DNA of 64,000 nt, taken from Woeseiaceae bacterium (GTDB taxonomy: Bacteria > Pseudomonadota > Gammaproteobacteria > Steroidobacterales > Woeseiaceae). Under the pieces are notes generated by a model that was not told the DNA's origin, made no database searches, and worked only from the letters and a program-made list of their open reading frames with translations. The translations under genes were made by a program, and so were the position numbers. The stretch spans positions 1 through 64,000 of the forward strand of contig JANQMR010000007.1 in assembly GCA_028279985.1 (NCBI GenBank), read 5' to 3'. Shown here one piece after another: positions 53,314 through 61,478 of this stretch (position 1 is the stretch's first letter; the number at the start of each line of letters is the position of its first letter).

Positions 53314-54261
53314 TCAGGGACGATCGATCGTCAGCCTCGCGGTTTGTCCACGCCGGCTTGCCGCGGGAATCGGGTAGGCGACGCCGTCGACGCTGAGCTC
53401 GACGTTGTCGGCATTGCCGAACAGCGCCGCAAACGGCGCCTCGCCGTTCAGCGTTACGGTCCGGCCGCCGCGGCCGAGGTCGAAAAACAGGCGCCGGCCG
53501 CCGGCATCGCTGATTTCGGTCCAGCAATCGCCGGTGAAACGGATGCTGAGGCGGGCTTCACCGCCGGCAAGCGGCGGCTCAGCCGCCGGATCGACGCCTG
53601 CGGAGGCGGCCGGTATCTCCAGGCCGCCGCCGGACTCGCCGGCCGATGCCGGTTCCGCCGTCTCCCGGTCGCCGTCGAGGTCTTCGCCGGGGTCGTCGTC
53701 AACGGCAGCGTCGGGGCTTGCGGCAGAGGATGGTGTAGACGATGGTGTAGACGATGGTGTAGACGACGGTCCGGTATCCGAAGACGTGACCGCCGCCGGT
53801 TCGCCCGGCAGGCCGACGCCGTCTGCGCCGAGGTTCGACGAGTCATCCGGACCGAACAACCACCAGGCGAGAATCGCGGCAACGACGATGACGACGGCAA
53901 GGATCCACGGGGCAGCCAACGGATTGCGTTGCGGTTTCTGCCGGCTCGAAATGAACGGCGGTGCGCCGGTCGAACGATTCAGCCGGTGGTAGTCGGCGAG
54001 CACGTCGTCCGTCTCGACGCCGACGATCGCCGCATACTTTTTGAGATGGCCTTTGGCGAAGACCGGTGCGCCGAGCGTCTCGAAATCGTTCTGTTCCAGC
54101 GCCCGAACCTTGGGTTCGTCGAGATGCAACTCCTTCGCAATCTCGGTCACCGAAATCTGCCGTTCCCGGCGGGCCTCGCGCAGCCGCTCGCCGCAGACCG
54201 GGCCTTGCGGCTCTTCGGACTGATCCTCTTCGGACGGCGGCTCGGTTTCGTCGACCATCAT
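53314..54261 (-). CDS. rodZ: Cytoskeleton protein RodZ
   Basis: The 315-residue protein has an N-terminal HTH that binds MreB (LREARRERQISVTEIAKELH), one membrane helix (about 122-142, ILAVVIVVAAILAWWLFG), a Ser/Thr/Pro/Asp-rich periplasmic linker, and the C-terminal DUF4115 domain (LSIRFTGDCWTEISDAGG). It links MreB to the cell-wall machinery. The linker contains three copies of a 12-base unit encoding TPSS. It abuts pilW directly. Confidence 0.95.
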   Translation of the reverse strand: MMVDETEPPSEEDQSEEPQGPVCGERLREARRERQISVTEIAKELHLDEPKVRALEQNDFETLGAPVFAKGHLKKYAAIVGVETDDVLADYHRLNRSTGAPPFISSRQKPQRNPLAAPWILAVVIVVAAILAWWLFGPDDSSNLGADGVGLPGEPAAVTSSDTGPSSTPSSTPSSTPSSAASPDAAVDDDPGEDLDGDRETAEPASAGESGGGLEIPAASAGVDPAAEPPLAGGEARLSIRFTGDCWTEISDAGGRRLFFDLGRGGRTVTLNGEAPFAALFGNADNVELSVDGVAYPIPAASRRGQTARLTIDRP

Positions 54262-55035
54262 TCAGCGCGCCTCCCGAATGCTGCGCGCCTCCGTGGAATC
54301 CGGAAAAGATTCGAGCAGCCGTTCGACGTAGGCGGCGCGCGCCCGGTCGTCGCCCAGCCGTTCCTCGATGCGGATACCGAGCAACAACACCGCCGAGCTA
54401 GGCGGGTTGTCGGAAACATACCGCTCGAGAAACGCGCGTGCGCCCAGATTGTTCCCATTCTCGAACTTGAGTATGGCGAGTTGAAGCAGCCCCTCGCCGT
54501 AGTTCGGGCGGCGCTTCAGCGCCTGGCGCATGTAGGATTCCGCCAGCGCGCGATCCGGCTTTTGCTTCATACAAACGCCGGCATTGGTCATCGTCACGAA
54601 GGCGTTGTCGTTCTCGGGAATCCCGATCGCGCGATCGAAGTACTCTCGCGCCTCGTCGTACTCGCCCTGCCGGCACAGGAATACCGCATAGGTATTCAAG
54701 ACATCGAAGTTGCGCGGTTCGACGCGCACCGCTTCGCGGTAGGCCTCGGACGCCAGCCGCGGGTTCTGGAGCCGTTCGTAGGTCAGGGCCAGCGCCGACC
54801 AGGCGATGGCCTGCTTTTCGTCGATCTCCAGGGACCGCTGGAGCCGGTCGCGGGCAAGCTCGTAATTACCCGCGCGAAGATAACGCGCACCGAGCTCGTA
54901 GTTGAAATCGGCGGCATCCTCCAGATTGGCCTGCGGTGCGAGCGCGCCCGTGGTCTGGGAGACGCAGGCGCCGAGAAACAGGCCGCCCGGCAGAAGCGAC
55001 GCCAGCAAGATCAACGATCGCGCAGGCGCCTTCAT
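54262..55035 (-). CDS. pilW: Type IV pilus biogenesis/stability lipoprotein PilW (PilF)
   Basis: The 257-residue lipoprotein has a lipobox near GLFLGAC (cysteine 24) and about six TPR repeats (for example YLRAGNYELARDRLQRSLEI). It helps the PilQ secretin assemble in the outer membrane. Its ATG overlaps the rlmN stop as ATGA. No other pilus genes are in the window, which is normal for this locus. Confidence 0.94.
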   Translation of the reverse strand: MKAPARSLILLASLLPGGLFLGACVSQTTGALAPQANLEDAADFNYELGARYLRAGNYELARDRLQRSLEIDEKQAIAWSALALTYERLQNPRLASEAYREAVRVEPRNFDVLNTYAVFLCRQGEYDEAREYFDRAIGIPENDNAFVTMTNAGVCMKQKPDRALAESYMRQALKRRPNYGEGLLQLAILKFENGNNLGARAFLERYVSDNPPSSAVLLLGIRIEERLGDDRARAAYVERLLESFPDSTEARSIREAR

Positions 55036-56138
55036 GCGCTCGCCACCCTGAGCCGCTTCTCACTCAACCGAACCCGGATACGGTCGCTGACCCGGCCCGC
55101 GAGCTGTCCGCAGGCGGCGTCGATGTCGTCGCCACGGGTCCTGCGTGTCGTTGCCACCAGACCGCGGGCGCGCAAGCGCGCCTGAAACAAGCGAATCGTC
55201 TCGGCGGAGGATCGCTCGTAGCGGGTATTCGGAAACGGATTGAACGGGATCAGATTGACTTTTGCCGGCTTGCCGGCGAGCAGGCCCACAAGCTCGTCGG
55301 CGTGAGCCAGCGTATCGTTGACGTTCTTCAACAGCACGTACTCGAAGGTCACGAATCGATTGGCGTGTTTTGCGGCATAGGCCCAGCAGGCAGCCAGCAA
55401 CTCGTCGATCGGGTGTCGCCGGTTGATGGGCACGAGCTCGTTTCTCAAGCCGTCGTTGGGCGCATGCAAAGATACGGCCAGCGACACGTTGCAGTCGTCG
55501 CCCAGTCGGTCGATGTTCGGCACGATGCCCGACGTGCTGATCGTGACCCGGCGCCGGGACAGGCCCCAGGCCCAGTCGCTGATCAAAAGCTCGGTCGCGG
55601 CAACGACGTTGCGGTAGTTGGCCAGCGGCTCGCCCATGCCCATGAACACGACGTTGGTCACGGCCGGCTCGCCCGACCGCCGCGCCGGCAGGGCCTGGTT
55701 GGCATGCCAGACCTGGCCGACGATTTCGGCGGCCGTCAGGTTGCGATTGAAGCCTTGCGCGCCGGTGGCGCAAAACGAACAGTCGAGCGCACAGCCGACC
55801 TGGGAAGAAATACACAAGGTGCCGCGGCCGGGCTCCGGGATGAATACGGTCTCGACCGCCTGTCCCGAACCGCTGGCAAACAGCCACTTGACCGTACCGT
55901 CGCCCGAATCGTGCCGGGACACGGGCTCGGGCAAATCGATTTCGGCCGTTTCGGCCAGCTCGCGACGCAGACGCTTCGACAGGTCCGTCATCGCCTCGAA
56001 TTCCGTCACCCGGCGCTGGTACACCCATTGCAGCAATTGCCGTGCGCGAAACGGCTTCTCGCCCAGACCGGCGAAAAACGCGGCGAGCTCGTCCGGCGGA
56101 CTTCCGAGGAGATTCTGCTTGCCGGGCGTCGCCTGCAT
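55032..56138 (-). CDS. rlmN: Dual-specificity RNA methyltransferase RlmN
   Basis: The 368-residue radical-SAM enzyme makes 2-methyladenosine in 23S rRNA and tRNA. It has the CxxxCxxC cluster motif in QVGCALDCSFCATG, GMGEPLANYRNV, and the C-terminal catalytic cysteine region DDIDAACGQL. It lies 15 bases downstream of ndk. Confidence 0.97.
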   Translation of the reverse strand: MQATPGKQNLLGSPPDELAAFFAGLGEKPFRARQLLQWVYQRRVTEFEAMTDLSKRLRRELAETAEIDLPEPVSRHDSGDGTVKWLFASGSGQAVETVFIPEPGRGTLCISSQVGCALDCSFCATGAQGFNRNLTAAEIVGQVWHANQALPARRSGEPAVTNVVFMGMGEPLANYRNVVAATELLISDWAWGLSRRRVTISTSGIVPNIDRLGDDCNVSLAVSLHAPNDGLRNELVPINRRHPIDELLAACWAYAAKHANRFVTFEYVLLKNVNDTLAHADELVGLLAGKPAKVNLIPFNPFPNTRYERSSAETIRLFQARLRARGLVATTRRTRGDDIDAACGQLAGRVSDRIRVRLSEKRLRVASA

Positions 56139-56153
56139 CGTCTCAGCACGCGC

Positions 56154-56585
56154 TCATCGGGTTCTCGGGCAAATCCCGTCGTCGCCGAAGAAAAACCGGA
56201 TCTCCGTTTCCGCCGTATCCGGACCGTCGGAGCCGTGTACGACGTTTTCCTCGATACTCTCGGCGAAATCGGCACGGATGGTGCCCGGGTCGGCGTCGGC
56301 GGGATTGGTCGCACCCATGATCCTGCGGTTTTCGGCAATGGCATCCTCGCCCTGAAGCACCTGCACGACCACCGGACCCGAGGTCATGTAGCTGACGAGA
56401 TCCCCGTAAAACGGGCGATCCTTGTGGACCTCGTAGAAACCCCGCGCCTGCTCGGTCGAAAGCCGCATCATACGCTGGGCGACGATCTCGAGGCCGGCTT
56501 TTTCGAAGCGGTTCACAATCTCGCCGATCAGGTTCTTTTGAACGCCATCGGGCTTGATGATGGAGAGCGTCTGCTCAACGGTCAT
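56154..56585 (-). CDS. ndk: Nucleoside diphosphate kinase
   Basis: The 143-residue enzyme balances nucleoside triphosphates. The phosphorylated histidine is in the signature NVVHGSD, preceded by the [13 protein letters not shown] loop. The start at ATG 56585 gives the usual [15 protein letters not shown]. Confidence 0.98.
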   Translation of the reverse strand: MTVEQTLSIIKPDGVQKNLIGEIVNRFEKAGLEIVAQRMMRLSTEQARGFYEVHKDRPFYGDLVSYMTSGPVVVQVLQGEDAIAENRRIMGATNPADADPGTIRADFAESIEENVVHGSDGPDTAETEIRFFFGDDGICPRTR

Positions 56586-56727
56586 TCCGATTTCCTTGTC
56601 ATTTCAGGGTGGTCATTCGGGGTGTTTCCGAGGGTGCCGCCCACGCATGGAGCGCGCGTAAACTCGCGATTTTACGTGGCCCATGGTGGGTGGGCAACGC
56701 TCGTGGCGGGAAATACCCGGCGGCAGA

Positions 56728-57051
56728 TCAGACGTTGAAGCTCTCGCCGCAGCCGCACTCGCCGCTGATGTTCGGATTGCGGAAACTGAAAGCTTCGTTG
56801 AGGCCGCTTTTGACGAAGTCCACCTCGGTACCGTCGATCAGGACCAAGGCTTCGGGATCGACGACGACAGCCACGCCGCGATCCTCGAAGACGACGTCCG
56901 CTTCGCCGACGGCGTCGGCATAGTTGACGACGTAGGAATAGCCCGAACAGCCGGTTTTTTTGACGCCCAGGCGCAAACCGATCCCCGAGCCCCGGTTGTC
57001 CAGGTAAGACTTGACCCGTCGTGCCGCCGATTCTGTCAATGATATCGCCAT
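56728..57051 (-). CDS. iscA: A-type iron-sulfur carrier (IscA)
   Basis: The 107-residue product begins [13 protein letters not shown] and has the three cluster cysteines of A-type carriers: one in KTGCSGYSY and two in GECGCGESF near the C-terminus. It delivers clusters to apoproteins. ATG 57051 is chosen by family length; ATG 57075 is possible. It follows the IscU-like gene by 20 bases. Confidence 0.94.
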   Translation of the reverse strand: MAISLTESAARRVKSYLDNRGSGIGLRLGVKKTGCSGYSYVVNYADAVGEADVVFEDRGVAVVVDPEALVLIDGTEVDFVKSGLNEAFSFRNPNISGECGCGESFNV

Positions 57052-57071
57052 CTCTCGAAATTCCGTCCCTG

Positions 57072-57479
57072 TCATTGCCTGAGCCGCCCGCACAAGGCCC
57101 TGACGGCATCTTCTAGCACTAGTATACGTCCAGTTTTCTCCGCCGGCACGGACAGTTTCTCAATTATTTCCGAAACATCGAATGCCTCGAGTTCAGACAG
57201 GGCCGAACCCTGATGGTTCGCACAGAAGTACTCGGCCGCGGCAATGACGTGTGGGCAGCCCCATGCCCGGAAACCGAGATGCGTGACGGTCTCGCCGTCC
57301 GGACGGGCGAAAAGCTGCACCCGCGCCTCGGGCCCCTCCGCCCCGGCACTCACGCCGCCGGTCACTGCTCCGGCATGCTCGGGCCGTTCGAACAGCGCCC
57401 GTACCAGCGGGCCATAAGGGTCGACTTGCGGGTCGACCTCGAGATCGATATCGAGATCGATATCGGAATCGCCGCTCAT
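57072..57479 (-). CDS. Degenerate IscU/NifU-like scaffold protein
   Basis: The 135-residue product keeps the IscU order: a segment matching the central helix with one cysteine ([16 protein letters not shown]), then [13 protein letters not shown] and a final [10 protein letters not shown]. The other two cluster ligands of IscU are missing: the first (in GAPACGD) has no counterpart and the third (HCSxLAEDA) reads [10 protein letters not shown]. The N-terminus is an acidic repeat ([16 protein letters not shown]). It sits where iscU belongs, coupled to iscS by ATGA, but probably cannot hold a cluster in the standard way. Confidence 0.75.
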   Translation of the reverse strand: MSGDSDIDLDIDLEVDPQVDPYGPLVRALFERPEHAGAVTGGVSAGAEGPEARVQLFARPDGETVTHLGFRAWGCPHVIAAAEYFCANHQGSALSELEAFDVSEIIEKLSVPAEKTGRILVLEDAVRALCGRLRQ

Positions 57480-58651
57480 GCCGCGCGAACCGGCGCGATC
57501 TGCCGAAGCCTCGCCACGGCGTCCCCGTATCTCTCCGCCGCAAGCTCGACGTCGGCCATGCGAGTCATGCGACCGAAGCTAAACCGAATCGCGCTTTGCG
57601 CCGCCGCGTCACTCAAACCCAGCGCGCGTAACACATAACTCGGTTCCCGGTCCTTCGAATTACAGGCGGAACCGGTCGCCACGCACAAAGGCTCGAGCGC
57701 CAGCAGCAGGCTTTCACCCTCGATGTCGTCGACGCTGACGTTCAGGATGCCCGGAAAAGAACGGACCGCCGAACCGTTACGATACAAACCGGCGACCTCG
57801 CGTATCCCGGCCCACAAGGTATCGCGGAGCCGCTGAAGATGACCGTAGTCGTCGTCCATCCTGGCCGCGGCAATCTCCGCCGCCTTGCCGAAACCGGCAA
57901 TCAGGTGCACCGGCAGCGTGCCGGGACGGATACCGCGCTGCTGGGCGCCGCCATACAGCAACGCTTCGACGTGACAGCCCGGACGATCCGCGATGTACAA
58001 CAGGCCTATGCCGGCGGGCCCGTAGATCTTGTGGGCCGACGCCGACAGCAGGTCGACGGGCTGTGTGTCCAGATCGATCGGCAGCTTGCCCAGCGACTGG
58101 GCGGCATCGACGTGGAACAGGATGTCGCGCGAACGACAGATGTCCCCGATCGCGTCGATATCCTGGATCACGCCGGTTTCGTTGTTGACGTGCATGATCG
58201 ACGCGAGTTGCGTGTCCTCGCGCAAGGCCGCTTCGAAATCCGCCGGATCGAGCACGCCGTCGGTGCCGGGCTCGATCCAGGTCACGTCGAAACCCTGTCG
58301 CTCCAGGGCGCGAAACACGTCGGTCACGGCCTTGTGTTCGGTGGGCATGGTCACCAGGTGGCGGCCTCGATTCGACCGGTACCGGGCGGCACCGACGATC
58401 GCAAGATTGTTCGACTCCGTGGCGCCGGACGTCCAGACCAGTCTGTCGGGGCGGCAACCGACCAACGCCGCGAGCCGTGACGCCGCGCGCCGGACGTGAA
58501 CGCCGGCCCGCCGCCCGGCAATGTGAGGAGCGGAAGGATTGGCGAAATCGGCATCTTCGGTCAAAAGCGCCGCGAGTGTCGCCGCCACCTCGCGATCCAC
58601 CGGAGTCGTCGCGGCGTAGTCCAGATAGACGAAAGAGGTCGCGGTGCTCAT
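57476..58651 (-). CDS. iscS: Cysteine desulfurase (IscS-like)
   Basis: The 391-residue PLP enzyme takes sulfur from cysteine. Visible are the substrate histidine in PTEHKAV, the PLP aspartate and histidine region HVDAAQ, the PLP lysine in SAHKIYGP, and the catalytic cysteine in ATGSACNS. Starting at ATG 58651 gives MSTATSFVYLDYAATTP, as in the family. No iscR or cysE precedes it, and hscB, hscA and fdx are absent downstream. Confidence 0.93.
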   Translation of the reverse strand: MSTATSFVYLDYAATTPVDREVAATLAALLTEDADFANPSAPHIAGRRAGVHVRRAASRLAALVGCRPDRLVWTSGATESNNLAIVGAARYRSNRGRHLVTMPTEHKAVTDVFRALERQGFDVTWIEPGTDGVLDPADFEAALREDTQLASIMHVNNETGVIQDIDAIGDICRSRDILFHVDAAQSLGKLPIDLDTQPVDLLSASAHKIYGPAGIGLLYIADRPGCHVEALLYGGAQQRGIRPGTLPVHLIAGFGKAAEIAAARMDDDYGHLQRLRDTLWAGIREVAGLYRNGSAVRSFPGILNVSVDDIEGESLLLALEPLCVATGSACNSKDREPSYVLRALGLSDAAAQSAIRFSFGRMTRMADVELAAERYGDAVARLRQIAPVRAA

Positions 58652-58739
58652 GGCGGCGCCGTCACGCGATCGAAGTCGCTCGAAGGAGCGGCGCACGACG
58701 CCGTCGCGCGGTCGCACACACCGATATCGTCGGCGGCGA

Positions 58740-59453
58740 TCATGTCGTCTCCCGGCTGCGATCGACCGCGGTCAACACCCCACGCAGTATGTTGAGCTCG
58801 TTCTTGTCCGGCCTTGCGCGTATGAACAGCCGCCTGAGACGGCGCATCAGGTGGCGGGGATTGTCGGGGTCCAGAAAGCGGATGTCGGTCAGCACGCGCT
58901 CGAGATGCCGATAAAAATGCTCTAGCTCGGCGCTGGTCGCAAGCGGCGCGTCGGCTTCGTACTGCGGTTGTCTCGAAGTCTGCGCGGCACGAAGCTCGTA
59001 GCTCAAGACCTGCACGGCCATCGCCAGGTTCAGGGAACTGAACGCCGGGTCGGCCGGGATCGTGAGCAAGGTATCGCAATGATCGAGGTCGGCGTTCGAC
59101 AGCCCGGATTTCTCCGGACCGAACACCGCCGCCGCCGGGCCCTTGGCCGATTCCTCGAGGAGCTTCGCCGCGGCGTCGCGCGCGTCGAGACACGGCCAGT
59201 TGATCGCACGCGAACGGGCGCTGGCCCCGGCGACATAGACGCAATCGGCAATCGCTTCCTCCAGCGTCTCGACGACCGTCGCACGATCCAGCAGGTCCTC
59301 GGCGCCGGAGGCGCGTGCGGTGGCCTCCTTGTCCGGGAAGTAACGCGGCCGCACCAGCGCGAGATCGGTCAGGCCCATGTTCTTCATCGCGCGCGCGGCC
59401 GCGCCGATGTTGCCGGGATGGGTCGTGCCGACGAGAACGATGCGAATGGTCAT
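58740..59453 (-). CDS. trmJ: tRNA (Cm32/Um32) methyltransferase TrmJ
   Basis: The 237-residue SPOUT enzyme methylates ribose 32 of certain tRNAs. It has the N-terminal VLVGTTHPGNIGAAARAMKN, a central VFGPEKSGLSNADL, and IPADPAFSSLNLAMAVQ near the knot. It ends 88 bases before iscS and is divergent from suhB. Confidence 0.95.
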   Translation of the reverse strand: MTIRIVLVGTTHPGNIGAAARAMKNMGLTDLALVRPRYFPDKEATARASGAEDLLDRATVVETLEEAIADCVYVAGASARSRAINWPCLDARDAAAKLLEESAKGPAAAVFGPEKSGLSNADLDHCDTLLTIPADPAFSSLNLAMAVQVLSYELRAAQTSRQPQYEADAPLATSAELEHFYRHLERVLTDIRFLDPDNPRHLMRRLRRLFIRARPDKNELNILRGVLTAVDRSRETT

Positions 59454-59576
59454 TGCGGGGTGGCGGCTGGCGAGTCTTGCCCGAAGTCCGTTATTCTACC
59501 CGCCCGCGCGGGCGCTTTTGAAAACACGAGAACCCGGAGCCGAACCAGGCACCCCGTCAACAGGATAGGACACCGA

Positions 59577-60377
59577 ATGCATGCCCTGCTCAACGTAGCG
59601 GTCATGGCGGCGCGCCGCGCCGGCAACTCGCTGATGCGGCAGCTCGTCAAGCTGGACGAGCTGGCGGTCGAGAAAAAGGGCCACAACGACTTCGTGTCGG
59701 AGGCCGACCGCGCCGCCGAGCGCGTCATCATCGAGACCGTGCGCAAACATTATCCGGACCATGCCTTTCTCGCCGAGGAATCCGGGGCCAGCGGCGACTC
59801 GGCCACCGTCTGGATCATCGATCCGCTCGACGGCACGACCAATTATCTGCACGGTTTTCCGGTTTTCGCCGTGTCGATCGGCGTTCGGGTGCAAGGCCGC
59901 ACCGAACACGGCGTCGTTTACGATCCGATGCGCCAGGAGCTTTTTACCGCCTCGCGCGGCGCCGGCGCGCAACTGGACGGCAAGCGCATTCGCGTCAGTG
60001 GACGCACCCGGCTCGACAATGCGCTGATCGGCACCGGCTTTCCGTTCCGGAATCTCGACGCCGACATCGCGCCGTATCTCGACATGCTCGGCAAGGTCGT
60101 CAGGAATACCGCCGGCGTGCGCAGGCCCGGCGCCGCCGCGCTCGATCTCTGTTACGTTGCCGCCGGCCGCCTCGACGCCTTCTGGGAAACCGGCCTAGCC
60201 GCCTGGGACCTAGCCGCCGGCAGCCTGATCATCCGCGAAGCCGGCGGTATCGTCAGCGGCCTCGACGGCAGCGAGGACTTCCTCGAGACCGGCCACGTCC
60301 TGGCCGGCACACCAAAGATCTACGCCGGCATGGCGCGACTTTGCGCGACGGAAATCAGGACATTGCTGGCGAAATAA
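59577..60377 (+). CDS. suhB: Inositol-1-monophosphatase family protein SuhB
   Basis: The 266-residue protein has the metal-binding motifs of the family: EESG, IDPLDGTTNYLHGFP and WDLAAGSLIIREAGG. SuhB in gammaproteobacteria also joins the rRNA transcription antitermination complex. ATG 59577 gives the normal MHALLNVAVMAARRAG start. Confidence 0.95.
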   Translation: MHALLNVAVMAARRAGNSLMRQLVKLDELAVEKKGHNDFVSEADRAAERVIIETVRKHYPDHAFLAEESGASGDSATVWIIDPLDGTTNYLHGFPVFAVSIGVRVQGRTEHGVVYDPMRQELFTASRGAGAQLDGKRIRVSGRTRLDNALIGTGFPFRNLDADIAPYLDMLGKVVRNTAGVRRPGAAALDLCYVAAGRLDAFWETGLAAWDLAAGSLIIREAGGIVSGLDGSEDFLETGHVLAGTPKIYAGMARLCATEIRTLLAK

Positions 60378-60416
60378 CCAGAAAAACGAACAAGCCGGTT
60401 TCCTGGAAAGTGCAAG

Positions 60417-60487
60417 GGGCGGGTCCGGGAATGTCTCACCGAGTGAGTTTTCCTGTCCGGGCGAATGAGACATCCCCGGACCCGCCC
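60417..60487. repeat. Long near-perfect inverted repeat between suhB and secF
   Basis: Arms of 22 bases (60417-60438, GGGCGGGTCCGGGAATGTCTCA in part, and 60466-60487) pair with a single mismatch around a 27-base loop. It lies between the ends of two convergent genes, so it may terminate both, but the arm length and the boundary pattern also resemble a small palindromic mobile repeat (REP or MITE). No T-run follows. Confidence 0.75.
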
Positions 60488-60529
60488 GACTACGGTAGCG
60501 ACCAACCCCGAGACCGAGACCGAGACCGG

Positions 60530-61468
60530 CTACGGCAGATCGTCGACCAGCTCCGGATCCTTGACCGGCTCTATCAGGTCCTGGGCACTGACCCCGAGCA
60601 GCAGCGCCGTCGCGCTCGCCGTGTAGATCGACGAGTAGGTGCCGACGATGATGCCGACGATCAGCGCGATCGAAAATGGTGCAATCGCCTCACCGCCCAA
60701 AAACAGCAGGGCGAACAACACCAGCAGGGTCGTGAGTCCGGTGATCAGGGTTCGCGCCAGCATCTCGTTGATCGACACGTTCATCGATTCGTCCGCGGCG
60801 ATGCCGCGCAACTTGAAGAAGTTCTCCCGGATCCGGTCGAAGGCGACGACCGTGTCGTTCAGCGAATAACCGATGACGGCGAGCACTGCGGCCACCACGG
60901 TCAGGTCGAACGGCAGCCCGAAGATCGAAAAGAAACCGATCGTCACGATCACGTCGTGCACCAATGCGGCAACCGCGCCGGCGGCGAACTTCCACTGGAA
61001 GCGGAACATCACGTAAGCGAAGATCATCATCAACGCGAAGATCATCGCGAGGCCGCCCTGCTCGGTGAGCTCCCTGCCGACCTGCGGGCTGACCGTCTCC
61101 ACGCGTCTGAGGTCGACCGTCTGGCCGCCCGCGGCGAGCACCTCCTGCAGCCTTTCGCGGATCGCGCGCGAATCTCCCTCCTGCGGCGGCAGGCGAACCA
61201 GCACGTCGTCCTCGGCGCCGAAGTACTGCACTTGCGCGTCGTCGAAGCCGCTGGCAAGCAGATTGGAACGGATGCCTTCGAGGTCCGCGGCTTCCGGGTA
61301 GCCGACCTCGAGCAGGATGCCGCCGGTGAAATCGATGCCGAATTCGAGCCCGCGGGTCGCCAGCGAAACGATCGACGCGATCACGACCACCAGGGAAACC
61401 ACCAGCGCCACCTTGCGCCGGGATTCACCCAGGAAGTTGATCTTGGTCTTTTCCTTGATCAGTCGCAT
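60530..61468 (-). CDS. secF: Protein translocase subunit SecF
   Basis: The 312-residue membrane protein has the SecF signature GLEFGIDFTGGILLEV, a periplasmic P4 domain and helices 2-6 with GYSLNDTVVAFDRIRE and RTLITGLTTLLVL. With SecD it uses the proton gradient to help pull proteins across. It starts 10 bases after the secD stop. Confidence 0.98.
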   Translation of the reverse strand: MRLIKEKTKINFLGESRRKVALVVSLVVVIASIVSLATRGLEFGIDFTGGILLEVGYPEAADLEGIRSNLLASGFDDAQVQYFGAEDDVLVRLPPQEGDSRAIRERLQEVLAAGGQTVDLRRVETVSPQVGRELTEQGGLAMIFALMMIFAYVMFRFQWKFAAGAVAALVHDVIVTIGFFSIFGLPFDLTVVAAVLAVIGYSLNDTVVAFDRIRENFFKLRGIAADESMNVSINEMLARTLITGLTTLLVLFALLFLGGEAIAPFSIALIVGIIVGTYSSIYTASATALLLGVSAQDLIEPVKDPELVDDLP

Positions 61469-61478
61469 CGACCGCTCC

